A stretch of DNA of 55,400 bases from Pseudomonadota bacterium (GCA_021838715.1 JAKCCX010000012.1:1-55400), one strand, 5' to 3'; positions 44,029 to 53,990 are shown, numbered from the stretch's first letter. The notes: generated by a model not told the origin, from the letters alone. Made by a program: numbers and translations.

Positions 44029-45237
44029 TCAGTGCGCCGCCCACTGCACCGCATTGAGATCGATTCCATCCTGATGCATCTCCCACAACGGCGACATCGC
44101 CCGAAGCTTAGCAACCTTATCGGCGACCAGCCGCACCGCATAATCGATTTCCTCGATCGTCGTGAAGCGACCGACGGTGAACCGGATCGAACTGTGCGCC
44201 AGTTCGTCGCTCCGCCCCAGGGCCCGCAACACGTAGGACGGCTCCAGGCTCGCCGACGTGCACGCCGACCCGGACGACACCGCCAGGTCCTTGACCGCCA
44301 TGATCAGCGACTCGCCCTCCACGAAATTGAAGCTGACGTTGAGGTTGTGCGCCACCCGCCGCTCGGCGTCGCCGTTGAGGTAGACCTCCTCGATGCCCTG
44401 CAGGCCCGTCCACAGGCGGTCGCGCAGCACCCGCATCCGTTCGATTTCGGCGCCCATCTCTTCGCCCGCGATGCGAAACGCCTCGCCCATCCCGACGATC
44501 TGATGCGTCGCCAGCGTTCCCGAGCGCAATCCCCGCTCGTGCCCGCCGCCGTGCATCTGCGCCTCGAGCCGCGCCCGCGGCTTGCGCCGGACGTAGAGCG
44601 CGCCGATCCCCTTGGGCCCGTAGGTCTTGTGCGCGGAAAACGACATCAGGTCGACCGGCAGCGCGCCAAGATCGATCGCCAGCTTTCCGGTGGCCTGCGC
44701 GGCATCGACGTGCAGCATCACGCCGCGCTCGCGGCAGATCCGCCCGATCGCCTCGATGTCCTGGATCACGCCGATTTCATTATTGACGAACATGACCGAC
44801 GCCAGGATGGTGTCGGCCCGCAGGCTCGCCGCGAACGCATCGAGGTCGATCAGCCCGTCGTCGCCGACGTCGAGATAGGTGACCTCGAACCCCTCGCGCT
44901 CCAGTTCGCGCATCGAGTCGAGCGTCGCCTTGTGCTCGGTCTTCACCGTGACGAGGTGCCGGCCCTTGTCGCGATAGAAGTGCGCGGCGCCCTTGAGCGC
45001 GAGATTGATCGATTCGGTCGCCCCGGAAGTCCAGATGATCTCCCGCGGATCGGCGTTGACCAGTTCGGCCACCTGTCCGCGCGCGGCTTCCACCGCCCGT
45101 TCAGCCTCCCATCCGAAGGCATGGCTACGCGACGCCGGATTGCCGAAATGCTCGCGCAGGTAGGGCAGCATACGGTCGACAACCCGGGGATCGATGGGGG
45201 TCGTGGCGGAGTAATCGAGATAGATGGGTAGTTTCAT
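44029..45237 (-). CDS. iscS: Cysteine desulfurase IscS
   Basis: 402 residues. [14 protein letters not shown] at the start, PLP lysine in [12 protein letters not shown], and the catalytic cysteine in [14 protein letters not shown]. The C-terminus [17 protein letters not shown] is the IscU-contact end. Donates sulfur to IscU and to tRNA thiolation. ATG 45237 was chosen from the conserved MKLPIYLDY. Confidence 0.98.
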   Translation of the reverse strand: MKLPIYLDYSATTPIDPRVVDRMLPYLREHFGNPASRSHAFGWEAERAVEAARGQVAELVNADPREIIWTSGATESINLALKGAAHFYRDKGRHLVTVKTEHKATLDSMRELEREGFEVTYLDVGDDGLIDLDAFAASLRADTILASVMFVNNEIGVIQDIEAIGRICRERGVMLHVDAAQATGKLAIDLGALPVDLMSFSAHKTYGPKGIGALYVRRKPRARLEAQMHGGGHERGLRSGTLATHQIVGMGEAFRIAGEEMGAEIERMRVLRDRLWTGLQGIEEVYLNGDAERRVAHNLNVSFNFVEGESLIMAVKDLAVSSGSACTSASLEPSYVLRALGRSDELAHSSIRFTVGRFTTIEEIDYAVRLVADKVAKLRAMSPLWEMHQDGIDLNAVQWAAH

Positions 45238-45265
45238 CGCAAGTCGAAGGAATCCGGAAAAAGGG

Positions 45266-45778
45266 TTACACCGTGGTGCTTTCGTCCGCCGTCGCCCGCG
45301 CGCCGCCGGTCGCCCAGCGGCCGCCGACCGGCATCGGCGCAACCGAGGCCGGGCGCGGCGCCGCATGCGCGTTCTGGTGCTGCTGCGCGACCAGATCGGC
45401 CAGCGAGACCGAATCCAGGTAGTCGATCATCTGTCGGTTGAGGTTGGTCCACAGCTCATGCGTCATGCAGCGCTGGTCGTTGTCGCAGTTGCCGCGGCCG
45501 CCGCACAGCGTCGCATCAAGGGGCTCGTCCACCGCGAAAATGATATCCGCGACCGAAATGTCTGCGGCCGACTTGCCCAGACGGTAGCCGCCACCCGGCC
45601 CCCGGGTGCTCTCGACCAGGCTGTGGCGCCGCAACTTCGCGAACAACTGCTCCAGGTAGGACAGCGAGATCGATTGGCGCTGGCTGATTCCCGCCAGCGT
45701 CACAGGCCCTTTGTGCTGGCGCATGCCCAGATCGATCATCGCCGTGACCGCAAAGCGCCCTTTGGTTGTCAGTCGCAT
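45266..45778 (-). CDS. iscR: Fe-S regulator IscR
   Basis: 170 residues, Rrf2-type winged helix ([17 protein letters not shown]). The [2Fe-2S]-ligand cysteines are C-x5-C-x5-C in [20 protein letters not shown], the same spacing as E. coli IscR. The holo form is expected to repress its own operon. In-frame sequence upstream to 45889 is non-conserved. Confidence 0.96.
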   Translation of the reverse strand: MRLTTKGRFAVTAMIDLGMRQHKGPVTLAGISQRQSISLSYLEQLFAKLRRHSLVESTRGPGGGYRLGKSAADISVADIIFAVDEPLDATLCGGRGNCDNDQRCMTHELWTNLNRQMIDYLDSVSLADLVAQQHQNAHAAPRPASVAPMPVGGRWATGGARATADESTTV

Positions 45779-45873
45779 GGTTTCTCTCCGCAACGGATAG
45801 ACTGGAAAATGCTTCCTGAGACGTATTTCGTTCCGTCGGGCCACCCTGCAATTCCCGACAAAATCTATCGAGA

Positions 45874-45902
45874 ATAATAGGGATCCCAAGCAAATAAGTC
45901 AA
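45874..45902 (-). promoter_or_regulatory. ISC operon promoter with candidate IscR type 1 half-site
   Basis: TTGACT (45897-45902) and TATTAT (45874-45879) are separated by exactly 17 bp. The -35 region reads AAGTTGACTTATT, which fits the left half of the IscR type 1 site (ATASYYGACTRWWW). The right half is weak. Overlap of site and -35 fits autorepression by holo-IscR. Confidence 0.75.
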
Positions 45903-45932
45903 CTTTCCGCCACCGCAAACCAGGCAATCCCC

Positions 45933-45965
45933 AAAAAACAACGCCGCCCCACGGGACGGCGTTGT
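45933..45965 (-). terminator. Rho-independent terminator after the LMW phosphatase gene
   Basis: On the minus strand a GC-rich stem ACAACGCCG.../...CGGCGTTGT is followed directly by TTTTT. It separates the phosphatase transcript from the iscR promoter just downstream. Confidence 0.88.
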
Positions 45966-45983
45966 CGGCGCTGCGCACACCGC

Positions 45984-46568
45984 TCAGGCTGCGGCGTACA
46001 TCGTCGCCCGGCGACGGACGACCTCGATCAGCCCCTGGCACGCGTCCTCGACGTAATCGAGAACCGTATTGAAGCCCTCGCTGCCGCCGTAATACGGATC
46101 CGGCACCGTGGCCGCATCATGCTCGCCGGCGAAGCGCATCAGCAGGTGCAGCTTGTGCTTCTGCCCGCGCGGGCACTGCTGTTGCAGCAATGCGAGGTTT
46201 TCCCAGTCCATCGCGAGGATCAGGTCGAAGTCGTGGTAGTCGTCCAGACTCACCTGCCGCGCCCGCAGATCGCTGATATCGACGCCGCGGCGCTTGGCTG
46301 CCTGCTGGGCGCGGGCGTCCGGCGCCTCGCCGACGTGATAGGCATGGGTTCCCGCGGACTCGACGTGGACGCTCGCCTCGAGCCCCGCCTCCGCCACCAG
46401 TTTGCGGAACACGCCGTGCGCCGTGGGCGACCGGCAGATATTGCCCATACAGACGAAAAGGACCTTCGTCGTATGGGTCGCCGCCTTGGCCCCCGACTTG
46501 GTCGTGATCGAGTCTTGTTCCCGTACGGCAGTTCCGCCACCCGCGTTTTCCGTTCTCATCGTTCGCAT
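45984..46568 (-). CDS. Low-molecular-weight protein tyrosine phosphatase
   Basis: About 194 residues. P-loop VCMGNICRSPTA (C-x5-R-S) and general acid in VPDPYYGG are intact. An N-terminal tail of about 34 residues precedes the catalytic core, longer than the usual ~155-residue enzyme; ATG at 46559 is the next option and does not remove it. Between uvrB and iscR, a conserved position in betaproteobacteria, but with its own terminator. Confidence 0.9.
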   Translation of the reverse strand: MRTMRTENAGGGTAVREQDSITTKSGAKAATHTTKVLFVCMGNICRSPTAHGVFRKLVAEAGLEASVHVESAGTHAYHVGEAPDARAQQAAKRRGVDISDLRARQVSLDDYHDFDLILAMDWENLALLQQQCPRGQKHKLHLLMRFAGEHDAATVPDPYYGGSEGFNTVLDYVEDACQGLIEVVRRRATMYAAA

Positions 46569-46621
46569 CTTCGTTCCAACAATGTCGTCAGCTGTAAAAG
46601 ACTTTTCCGCAAAAAGAAAGT

Positions 46622-48679
46622 TCACGTCCCGGAGAGCGCTTCTTCGTGATCGGGCCCGTCGGCGGAAACGAACGCCCGCTCCCGCAACCGGGCGAGGCGA
46701 TCGCGCACCCGCGCCGCATCCTCGAAACGCAGGTCGCGGGCAAGATCCCGCATCTGCTTCTCCAGGCGCTTGATTTCGCGCCCCAGATCCCGTTCGTTCA
46801 TGGCACCGTACGCCGGCTCCGTCTCGCCGGCAACCAGCGCACCCGCATCCGCGGTAACCGAATCCAGGATTCCATCGATCAATTCGCGCACTTCCTTGCG
46901 CACGCCCCGCGGCACGATGCCGTTGCGCGCGTTGAATTCGCTCTGCCGCAAACGCCGCCGTTCCGTTTCGTCCATGGCCCGACGCATCGAATCGGTGACC
47001 ACATCGGCATAGAGGATCGCCGTGCCGTCGAGATTGCGCGCCGCGCGCCCGATCGTCTGAATGAGGGATCGCTCCGACCGCAGGAACCCCTCCTTGTCGG
47101 CGTCGAGGATCGCCACCAGACCGACCTCGGGAAGATCCAGCCCCTCCCGCAGCAGATTGATGCCGACCAGCACGTCGAATGCGCCGGTGCGCAGATCCCG
47201 GATGATCTCGACCCGCTCGACGGTGTCGACGTCCGAGTGCAGGTAGCGCACCCGCACGCCGTGCTCGCCCAGAAACCCGGTGAGATCCTCCGCCATGCGT
47301 TTGGTGAGCGTGGTGATCAACACCCGCTGCCCCCGCGCCACGCGCAGCGCGATCTCCGACAGCACGTCGTCGACCTGCGTGCGCGCCGGGCGCACCTCCA
47401 GACGCGGATCGACCAGCCCGGTCGGGCGGACCACCTGCTCGACCACCTGCGACGAGCGCCCCAGTTCGTATTCCCCGGGGGTCGCCGACACGAAAATGCA
47501 CCGGCGCATCTTGCCCTCGAACTCATCGAAGCGCAACGGCCGATTGTCCAGGGCCGACGGCAGGCGAAACCCGTATTCGACCAGCGTCTGCTTGCGCGCG
47601 CGGTCGCCGCGGTACATCCCCCCCAGTTGCGGCACCGTGACGTGCGACTCGTCGATGAACAGCAGCGCATCCGGCGGCAGATAATCGACCAGCGTCGGCG
47701 GCGGCTCTCCCGGCGCGGCGCCGGACAGGTGCCGCGTGTAGTTCTCGATGCCCTTGCAGAAACCCAGTTCCGACAGCATCTCGAGGTCGAACCGCGTGCG
47801 CTGCTCCAGACGCTGCGCCTCCACCACCTTGCCGGCGCCGTGCAGTTCGTCCAGGCGCTGCGCGAGTTCCTCGCGGATCGTATCGATGGCGCGCAGCACC
47901 GTCTCGCGCGGCGTCACATAGTGCGACGAGGGATACACCGTGAACCGCGGCACCTGCTGCCGCACGCGGCCGGTCAAGGGATCGAACAACTCGATGCGCT
48001 CCACTTCGTCGTCGAGCAGGTCGATCCGCACCGCCAGTTCCGCGTGCTCCGACGGGAACACGTCGATGGTGTCGCCGCGCACACGAAACGTGCCGCGCAC
48101 GAACTCCGCGTCGTTGCGCACATACTGCATCGCCACCAGCCGCGCGATCGCCTCACGCCGGCCCAGCCGATCGCCGGTACGCAGCACGAGAATCATCGCG
48201 TGGTATTCGCTCGGGTCGCCGATGCCGTAGATCGACGACACGGTGCCGACGATCACCACATCACGCCGCTCGAGCAGCGACTTCGTCGCCGACAGGCGCA
48301 TCTGCTCGATGTGCTCGTTGATCGCGCTGTCCTTCTCGATATAGAGATCGCGCGCCGGCACGTACGCCTCGGGCTGGTAGTAGTCGTAGTACGATACGAA
48401 ATACTCCACCGCGTTGTCGGGAAAGAACTCCCGCATCTCGGCGTATAGTTGCGCCGCCAGCGTCTTGTTCGGTGCCAGCACCAGCGCCGGCACCCCGGCC
48501 TGGGCGATGACGTTGGCCATCGTGTACGTCTTGCCGGAGCCGGTCACGCCGAGCAAGGTCTGGCAGGTCAGGCCGTCGGCCAGGCCTTCCATCAGGCGCG
48601 CGATCGCCGCCGGCTGGTCTCCCGCGGGGGGATACGGCCGGTGCAGGCGAAATGGCGAATTGGATTTCGGCGCTTGCAC
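46622..48679 (-). CDS. uvrB: Excinuclease ABC subunit B
   Basis: 685 residues from GTG 48679. Walker [10 protein letters not shown], damage-probing hairpin [17 protein letters not shown] box, helicase motif QTIGRAARN and the C-terminal UVR motif ([27 protein letters not shown]). Nucleotide-excision repair with UvrA and UvrC. The frame is open upstream to a TTG at 48736 across a tandem repeat, so the start is not fixed. No LexA box recognised. Confidence 0.96.
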   Translation of the reverse strand: MQAPKSNSPFRLHRPYPPAGDQPAAIARLMEGLADGLTCQTLLGVTGSGKTYTMANVIAQAGVPALVLAPNKTLAAQLYAEMREFFPDNAVEYFVSYYDYYQPEAYVPARDLYIEKDSAINEHIEQMRLSATKSLLERRDVVIVGTVSSIYGIGDPSEYHAMILVLRTGDRLGRREAIARLVAMQYVRNDAEFVRGTFRVRGDTIDVFPSEHAELAVRIDLLDDEVERIELFDPLTGRVRQQVPRFTVYPSSHYVTPRETVLRAIDTIREELAQRLDELHGAGKVVEAQRLEQRTRFDLEMLSELGFCKGIENYTRHLSGAAPGEPPPTLVDYLPPDALLFIDESHVTVPQLGGMYRGDRARKQTLVEYGFRLPSALDNRPLRFDEFEGKMRRCIFVSATPGEYELGRSSQVVEQVVRPTGLVDPRLEVRPARTQVDDVLSEIALRVARGQRVLITTLTKRMAEDLTGFLGEHGVRVRYLHSDVDTVERVEIIRDLRTGAFDVLVGINLLREGLDLPEVGLVAILDADKEGFLRSERSLIQTIGRAARNLDGTAILYADVVTDSMRRAMDETERRRLRQSEFNARNGIVPRGVRKEVRELIDGILDSVTADAGALVAGETEPAYGAMNERDLGREIKRLEKQMRDLARDLRFEDAARVRDRLARLRERAFVSADGPDHEEALSGT

Positions 48680-48681
48680 GA

Positions 48682-48709
48682 ATACCTGTCCTGAGATACC
48701 TGTCCTGAG
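48682..48709. repeat. Perfect tandem duplication of 14 bp at the uvrB start
   Basis: ATACCTGTCCTGAG occurs twice head-to-tail immediately before the proposed GTG. Fourteen is not a multiple of three, so copy-number change would shift the upstream frame and alter the leader. Confidence 0.85.
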
Positions 48710-48954
48710 AATCGTTGCCGTTTTATGCGGCAACAACGCGAAATCGTAGCATTCGTGTAATGAATTGCCTAGCCCCCCGCTGCGGGATCTTTCGTTACAA
48801 GTCGTTATAAATCAATGCATTACCGCGCGTTTTCGGGAGATACCACGAAAATGCAGGATTTCCCCGCCCGACGACCGCTCGCGCCGTCCACCCCCTTGTG
48901 TACACTCCCGCGATTGCGCGGGAGACCCCAAACCCGCTGCCCGAATGCGTGGAA

Positions 48955-50163
48955 ATGACCGGACCGCTTTTTTCCTCTGTCGAGCTTGCCCCCCCCGACC
49001 CCATCCTGGGATTGAATGAGGCGTTCGGCGCCGATCCCCGCCCGGACAAGATCAACCTCGGCGTCGGCGTCTACTTCGGCGAAGACGGAAAGATCCCCGT
49101 GCTCGACTCGGTACGGCGGGCCGAGGCCGACCGGCTGGCGAACCCCGTCGCCCGCGGCTACCAGCCGATCGACGGTCCCGCGGCCTACAACCGCGCCGTG
49201 CAGGACCTTCTTTTCGGCGCAGGATCCGACCTCGCGGCCGGCGGCCGCCTGGTTACCGCCCAATCCCTGGGCGGCACCGGCGCCCTGTCGCTCGGCGCGG
49301 CGCTGCTCAAGCGCATCGTCCCCGACGCCCGGGTACTGATCAGCGACCCGAGCTGGGAGAACCACCGCGCGCTGTTCGAGGCCGCAGGATTCCCCGTGGC
49401 GGCCTACCCGTACTACGACGCCGCGACCCACGGCCTCGATTTCGACGGCATGCGGGCCACGCTGCGCGCGGCGGCGCCCCACACCATCGTGGTGCTGCAC
49501 GCCTGCTGCCACAATCCGACGGGCGTCGACCTCACGCCGGAACAATGGAACGAGATCATCGCCATCCTGCGCGAGCGCTCCTGCATCCCGTTCCTGGACC
49601 TCGCCTACCAAGGCTTCGCCGACGGCATCGAAGCCGACAGCGCGGTGGTCCGCAGCTTCGCCGCCAGCGGCATGCCCTGCTTCATCGCCAGCTCGTTCTC
49701 GAAGTCGTTTTCGCTCTACGGCGAGCGGGTGGGCGCGCTCACCATCGTCACCGCCGGTGCCGACGAGTCGCGCCGCGTGCTGAGCCAGCTCAAGCGCGTG
49801 ATCCGCACCAACTATTCCAACCCGCCGACCCACGGCGCCGCCCTGGTTGCCGCGATCCTCGGCAATGCCGAATTGCGCGCCCGCTGGGAAGCCGAACTCG
49901 GCGGAATGCGGGAGCGCATCAAGGCGATGCGCGAAACGCTCGTGACCCTGCTGGGACAACGGCTACCCGGAGTCGATTTTTCCTTCGTGCGCACCCAGCG
50001 CGGCATGTTTTCCTATTCTGGCCTCACGGCAGCCCAGGTGGCGCGCCTGCGCGAAGAGTTCGCGATCTACGCCGTATCGACCGGCCGGATCTGCATCGCC
50101 GCATTGAATCGGCAAAACATCGAAGCCGTCGCCGACGCGGTCGCTGCGGTTTCGAAAAGATAA
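48955..50163 (+). CDS. Aspartate/tyrosine (aromatic) aminotransferase
   Basis: 402 residues, class I aminotransferase of the AspC/TyrB group. KINLGVGVYFGEDGKIPVL, HACCHNPTGVDL, PLP lysine in SSFSKSFSLYGERVG, and the substrate arginine near the C-terminus (YAVSTGRICIAALN). ATG 48955 fits the family start; an upstream in-frame ATG exists at 48898. Divergent from uvrB. Confidence 0.92.
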   Translation: MTGPLFSSVELAPPDPILGLNEAFGADPRPDKINLGVGVYFGEDGKIPVLDSVRRAEADRLANPVARGYQPIDGPAAYNRAVQDLLFGAGSDLAAGGRLVTAQSLGGTGALSLGAALLKRIVPDARVLISDPSWENHRALFEAAGFPVAAYPYYDAATHGLDFDGMRATLRAAAPHTIVVLHACCHNPTGVDLTPEQWNEIIAILRERSCIPFLDLAYQGFADGIEADSAVVRSFAASGMPCFIASSFSKSFSLYGERVGALTIVTAGADESRRVLSQLKRVIRTNYSNPPTHGAALVAAILGNAELRARWEAELGGMRERIKAMRETLVTLLGQRLPGVDFSFVRTQRGMFSYSGLTAAQVARLREEFAIYAVSTGRICIAALNRQNIEAVADAVAAVSKR

Positions 50164-50179
50164 AAATTCCCGCTATAAT
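50151..50179 (+). promoter_or_regulatory. Promoter candidate for tRNA-Asn
   Basis: TATAAT (50174-50179) lies 21 bp before the tRNA, with TTCGAA 17 bp upstream as a weak -35. It overlaps the aminotransferase 3' end. Confidence 0.55.
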
Positions 50180-50200
50180 CTTGGGTTCTTATTTCGGTGA

Positions 50201-50276
50201 TCCCCGATAGCTCAGTCGGTAGAGCGACGGACTGTTAATCCGCAGGTCCCTGGTTCGAGTCCAGGTCGGGGAGCCA
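50201..50276 (+). tRNA. tRNA-Asn(GTT)
   Basis: 76 nt with CCA encoded. Acceptor TCCCCGA/TCGGGGA, D-arm AGCTCAGTCGGTAGAGC, anticodon loop CTGTTAA giving GTT, T-loop GTTCGAGTC. Confidence 0.97.
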
Positions 50277-50288
50277 CTCAAACAGCAT

Positions 50289-50316
50289 AAGCCCGCGAAA
50301 GCGGGCTTTTGTTTTT
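50289..50316 (+). terminator. Rho-independent terminator after tRNA-Asn
   Basis: AAGCCCGC-GAAA-GCGGGCTT stem with a tetraloop, followed by TTGTTTTT. Confidence 0.9.
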
Positions 50317-50592
50317 CCGGCTATTTGCAAACCAGGGTTGGAATCGAGCAATTTGGCAGTTGAATCGGCCTGAACTTTTCCATCCCGTTGGTTGGAAATT
50401 TCTCTTCCGGGCTGATTATGCGCAAGGTGCTGTTGGTTGGAATTCTCGTCCGTATGGACCGGTTTTGCCTGAAACGCAACCTGGGCTCGTTCGGCAAAGC
50501 CGAATGAGCCAGGAGGCAAGCGAGCGAAGCGGAGCGCGGCAGGTACGAAGTGCAGATGGTTGAGTCTGCTCCGACTGTTCGTGCGAGCGCAG
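50317..50592. other. Non-coding stretch between tRNA-Asn and the accessory gene
   Basis: No supported gene; short ORFs here run into the tRNA or are unlike coding sequence. A stem with one bulge (CTGGGCTCGTTCGGC / GCCGAATGAGCCAG, 50481-50512) is visible without a T-run. Base composition drops relative to the DNA on the left, marking the likely boundary of acquired DNA. Confidence 0.5.
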
Positions 50593-53500
50593 TTAACTCA
50601 CCCCCCGGAATGTCACCCCAGGGCCCATGTAGTTGAAGCCGATGGCAAACTTCAGCATATCGCCTTGCCGATACATCTGCCAAGTCCTCTGATCAACCTG
50701 TGAGCAATGAAGGTAGATTGCGCGCGGCTGCCCATAAGGCGTCACCCAGGCGTAGTCACTTTCGAGGCGTGAGATGACGCCGTCGAACATCTTGAGCGCC
50801 CCGTTCTCACGAATCCGACCAGCGATTGCCACCTTTGTCTCAAACGGAACGCGAGCTAGCTTGAGGCGGGCGAACTTCTCCATGGCTTCGTCGACCTTTC
50901 CGTTCACGTAGAGACGACGTGCGAACCAGAACTGCGACGTGTAGTTGGTATCGCCATCTGTGAACGAACGGCGCCAACAAGCCTCCGCTTCGCGCCCCTC
51001 ATCCGAAAAGTGACGCTCAATCAGACGCGCTAGCGCCCCGTTCAACCATTTGTCGCCGGGGAGCACGCGGAGGGCGTTATTAAGGGTTGTTCGCGCACCT
51101 GCATAGTCGAGATCTGATTCCTGCACCCTGCTTAACGCTCTGGCGATGAACGTGCTTGCAGGGTTCTTGGCAATGGCTTTGGCTAGTGCCTTCTTTGCTC
51201 GCTCTTGGTCGTTCAGTAGGCGCGAGAAATCGGCCTCCGCAGCAAGTAGATATTCGTCATTGCGGAATTGTTGAAGTCCATCGTTTAAAGCTTGTTCAAC
51301 TTGCTTCGCTGCCGCCGTGACATCGTCCTCATCGACTTCGGGCTTCTCAAGAAGTTCGCGCAGGCGTCCCATTGCAAGCTTGACCAGGGTTACGTGCCCG
51401 TGGCCACTGTCGGCGTTGGCACTCGTCAGGCGCGAAGCAAGCTGACGCGCTTGGTCAAGATGTATCTTCCGCTCCACGTCTGTTTTCGCGGCGTCTGCGC
51501 GAGCGATCTCCAATTCAGACATCGTATGCGTGATCGACCGGTCATGCGGCAATAGCTTGCGCGCGTGAGAGATCAGATCGTTCGCCCGGCCTAGGTTACC
51601 GTTGAGGCGCCGCATCTCATAGATGGCATGCTGTTGGAACAGATAGCCGTCGTCGTGGCTCGCTTCGTTGGCAACTCGAAATATTTCCTCGACCATCAAT
51701 GGGTCGGAAAACAATTCCTTGAGGCTCCTGGCGCGGATCGATTCTCTGAATGCTGAGCGATCGGGCGTGTAGCCCACGTCAATCTCCTTCAAAATCGACA
51801 TGTAGAGATCGAATCGGTCGCGTTCGTTCGGGAGCGCTCGCTCAAAGACTATCTGGGCTACCCAAGGGTGCCTCGCCCGATAAGCCATATCGAGCGCCGG
51901 CTTATAATCCTCAGTCAGAACAATCGAGTCCAGCGGAGCAAAGAAGTCTCGCTTGAAGTCCTTGAAGGATACTCCCGTGAGTCGGTAGATTAAGCCAGCA
52001 CGGACTGGCACGTTCATGCGGTTGAGCGCGCAGACAAATAGGTAGATGCGGCGCGCCCGATCGCTAACGATGTTCTTGTACTCATCAAACACGATGTCGG
52101 GGAACGGGGCGCCACTCGTGATCTCATACAACGCAACCAGCAACTGGCGATCGGCGTACGACAGGAACGCGTCGCGGCGCTCCTCGTTGGTTTTCGATGC
52201 CAGATCGCCCAAACACTTGAACTCATCCAACTTGGCGATGAGGGCATCGATCTCCGGGAGGGAGAGCGACCGCAGTTGATGCGTTCCATCGAGAAGCGGC
52301 GACAGCTCTTGCCCGTCTACATTCCATTCATTGCTGCGCTCTGTAGCAATCACTGTTAGTGAAAGCTTTTTGCTGCGCGCTTCATGAAGGAAGGCCGCCA
52401 TTTCAGATGAGCGGCGTGCGATGCCATCCACAAAGATGAATAGTCGCTCACCCAAGAGATTGCACAGTTCGGCGATCGGCGCGATGAGCAGGCGCGAATC
52501 AGAGCGAAGGTACAAAACGACCTTCTCGAAGGTGATTCCAGCCTCGTATGCGATGCGCTTGAGGAGCACTGTCTTGCCCGAGCCCGCGTATCCCTTTATG
52601 AGATAGAAGTCTGTTGGTCGCGGGCGATTGGCTTCATCACGGAGAATAACCTCAGCGAGCACCGTGTCAGTCAATGTGCGCTTGGCATCATGAGAGGCAG
52701 TGATCGATCCCCATCCGTAAGATGCGCCCTTGAAAAAAGCCTGTGGGTTAGACGTTTCGGGTGGCATGCCGCCATAGACATATGTCGTATCGTTTGTCAG
52801 GAACGTCAGTAGGTCGGCGGACGGAACCGCATGCGTGGCGAACTTTGCGGCGATAGCATGGCCATGCGACGTTACCTTGACGCCTCGCAATCCCTTGGGG
52901 ATTATGTTCTGCAACTCAGCCATGAATTCGTCAAACGTCCCAGCGATAGTCGTAATCCTCTTCCCCGCCCAAATGCGCTGATCACGCGGCGATGGGTTAG
53001 GGGTCACAACGTACTGCATTGGCCGTGACATCTCGGGCTTGTCGAGTTGCAGGAGGATGGCACGAATGTCGCTATCCTCGATCTGATAGCCGACATAGAC
53101 GACGCTGTATTCGCCCGCATACTCGGTGAAACGATTGAAGAGCTTTTCGCGGCCCGTAGCATGGGTGACGTATTGGTCGATGGTGAGAATCAGCGGATAA
53201 GCAACCTCATCAACCATTGAGACACAACCGTGCAACTTAAGAAGTGGGACGGCATCGGGTGCGCGAAGCTCAAAGTCGACACGATCTGAGCTGCGAAGAA
53301 TGGGGACCGGGGACTGAAGTCGATCTCTGTTCGCGGCGTATGCCTTCTCGATAATCTGGTCGTAGTTCGTAGTGACAAGCGCCGCCCAACGAAAGTCGGC
53401 GATTGCCTTCTGAGCAGCGCTGGGTGTGTAGCGATTGAAGATGTCAGCGATGTAATGCTGGACGGTACGCAGGTCGGACTCTGCGATGCAATATTCACTT

Positions 53501-53691
53501 ATTAGTGAAAGTGACTTATCCGTTGAATCTCCACCAAGGAACTTGATGGACAGCAGTCTGCCTAGTTCTTTCCCAGACGGCGGGTCCTCGGGCGGCGTCG
53601 AAGCGGTGGCGCCTCTTGACGCGCCTGCCCCCAAGAATAGGATTGCCTTTCCGGCGCGAATTTGCTCGACAAGATGATGAGGAATGTCCAT
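50593..53691 (-). CDS. SIR2 - P-loop NTPase (STAND-like) - TPR protein with C-terminal cold-shock-like domain; candidate defence protein
   Basis: 1032 residues from ATG 53691. The N-terminal SIR2-like NADase domain (about 14-260) has AILFLGAGASRG, VTTNYDQIIEKAY and LLKLHGCV, so the asparagine and histidine are present. A P-loop NTPase follows (GYAGSGKTVLLKR, about 367-379; LFIFVDGIARR as Walker B-like). The C-terminal half is helical with TPR-like repeats (~680-960). The last ~60 residues (DGVISRLESDYAWVTP, AIYLHCSQV, GDMLKFAIGF, MGPGVTFRGV) follow the cold-shock OB pattern. Enzyme-sensor layouts like this (compare Avs/SIR2-STAND) act in antiphage abortive infection by NAD+ depletion; that role is inferred. 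Lower GC than the neighbours, next to tRNA-Asn and IS elements. Confidence 0.8.
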   Translation of the reverse strand: MDIPHHLVEQIRAGKAILFLGAGASRGATASTPPEDPPSGKELGRLLSIKFLGGDSTDKSLSLISEYCIAESDLRTVQHYIADIFNRYTPSAAQKAIADFRWAALVTTNYDQIIEKAYAANRDRLQSPVPILRSSDRVDFELRAPDAVPLLKLHGCVSMVDEVAYPLILTIDQYVTHATGREKLFNRFTEYAGEYSVVYVGYQIEDSDIRAILLQLDKPEMSRPMQYVVTPNPSPRDQRIWAGKRITTIAGTFDEFMAELQNIIPKGLRGVKVTSHGHAIAAKFATHAVPSADLLTFLTNDTTYVYGGMPPETSNPQAFFKGASYGWGSITASHDAKRTLTDTVLAEVILRDEANRPRPTDFYLIKGYAGSGKTVLLKRIAYEAGITFEKVVLYLRSDSRLLIAPIAELCNLLGERLFIFVDGIARRSSEMAAFLHEARSKKLSLTVIATERSNEWNVDGQELSPLLDGTHQLRSLSLPEIDALIAKLDEFKCLGDLASKTNEERRDAFLSYADRQLLVALYEITSGAPFPDIVFDEYKNIVSDRARRIYLFVCALNRMNVPVRAGLIYRLTGVSFKDFKRDFFAPLDSIVLTEDYKPALDMAYRARHPWVAQIVFERALPNERDRFDLYMSILKEIDVGYTPDRSAFRESIRARSLKELFSDPLMVEEIFRVANEASHDDGYLFQQHAIYEMRRLNGNLGRANDLISHARKLLPHDRSITHTMSELEIARADAAKTDVERKIHLDQARQLASRLTSANADSGHGHVTLVKLAMGRLRELLEKPEVDEDDVTAAAKQVEQALNDGLQQFRNDEYLLAAEADFSRLLNDQERAKKALAKAIAKNPASTFIARALSRVQESDLDYAGARTTLNNALRVLPGDKWLNGALARLIERHFSDEGREAEACWRRSFTDGDTNYTSQFWFARRLYVNGKVDEAMEKFARLKLARVPFETKVAIAGRIRENGALKMFDGVISRLESDYAWVTPYGQPRAIYLHCSQVDQRTWQMYRQGDMLKFAIGFNYMGPGVTFRGVS

Positions 53692-53800
53692 TGGGCGACG
53701 ATAGGCTAACGATCGAAACAGTGCGCTGTTACAGCGAGGCGGCAGCGCCCACTTGTGGCTAGCCGGCGTAATGGCTACCCAATTTGCTTGCAACCAGTTT

Positions 53801-53961
53801 TCAGTCTAGCCCCCCCTCTTCGGCGATTTCCACCAAGGTGGGAATATGCGGGCCATACTCGACAGTATCAGAGCCGCCAGTCGTTTCAGCAATTCGGACG
53901 CCGCTTCCGACTTTCCGTGCGTACTTGGCATACAACATCTTTGCCCGAATAATCTCGTAAC
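53801..53961 (-). pseudogene. 3' fragment of an unrecognised gene cut by the IS3 end
   Basis: An open frame continues out of the IS end into SYEIIRAKMLYAKYARKV... and stops ...EEGGLD at 53801. The visible 53 residues are hydrophilic and charged and look like coding sequence. I do not recognise the family. ATG 53938 could also start a 45-residue ORF. It lies just upstream of the SIR2 gene on the same strand, so it may be what is left of an operon partner. Confidence 0.4.
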
Positions 53962-53990
53962 TGAACCGCCCCGGGATTTCCGGAGGCTCC
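53962..53990 (+). repeat. IS3-family inverted repeat, left end of the element as drawn
   Basis: Begins TGAACCGCCCCGGG and ends CGGAGGCTCC. Pairs with 55245-55273. Confidence 0.92.

Noticed and set aside
48680-48830. LexA/SOS box upstream of uvrB
   Set aside because: No CTGT-N8-ACAG palindrome; CTGTCCTGAG belongs to the tandem repeat.
50235-50519. 94-codon minus-strand ORF overlapping tRNA-Asn
   Set aside because: Reads through the tRNA and terminator; no coding features.
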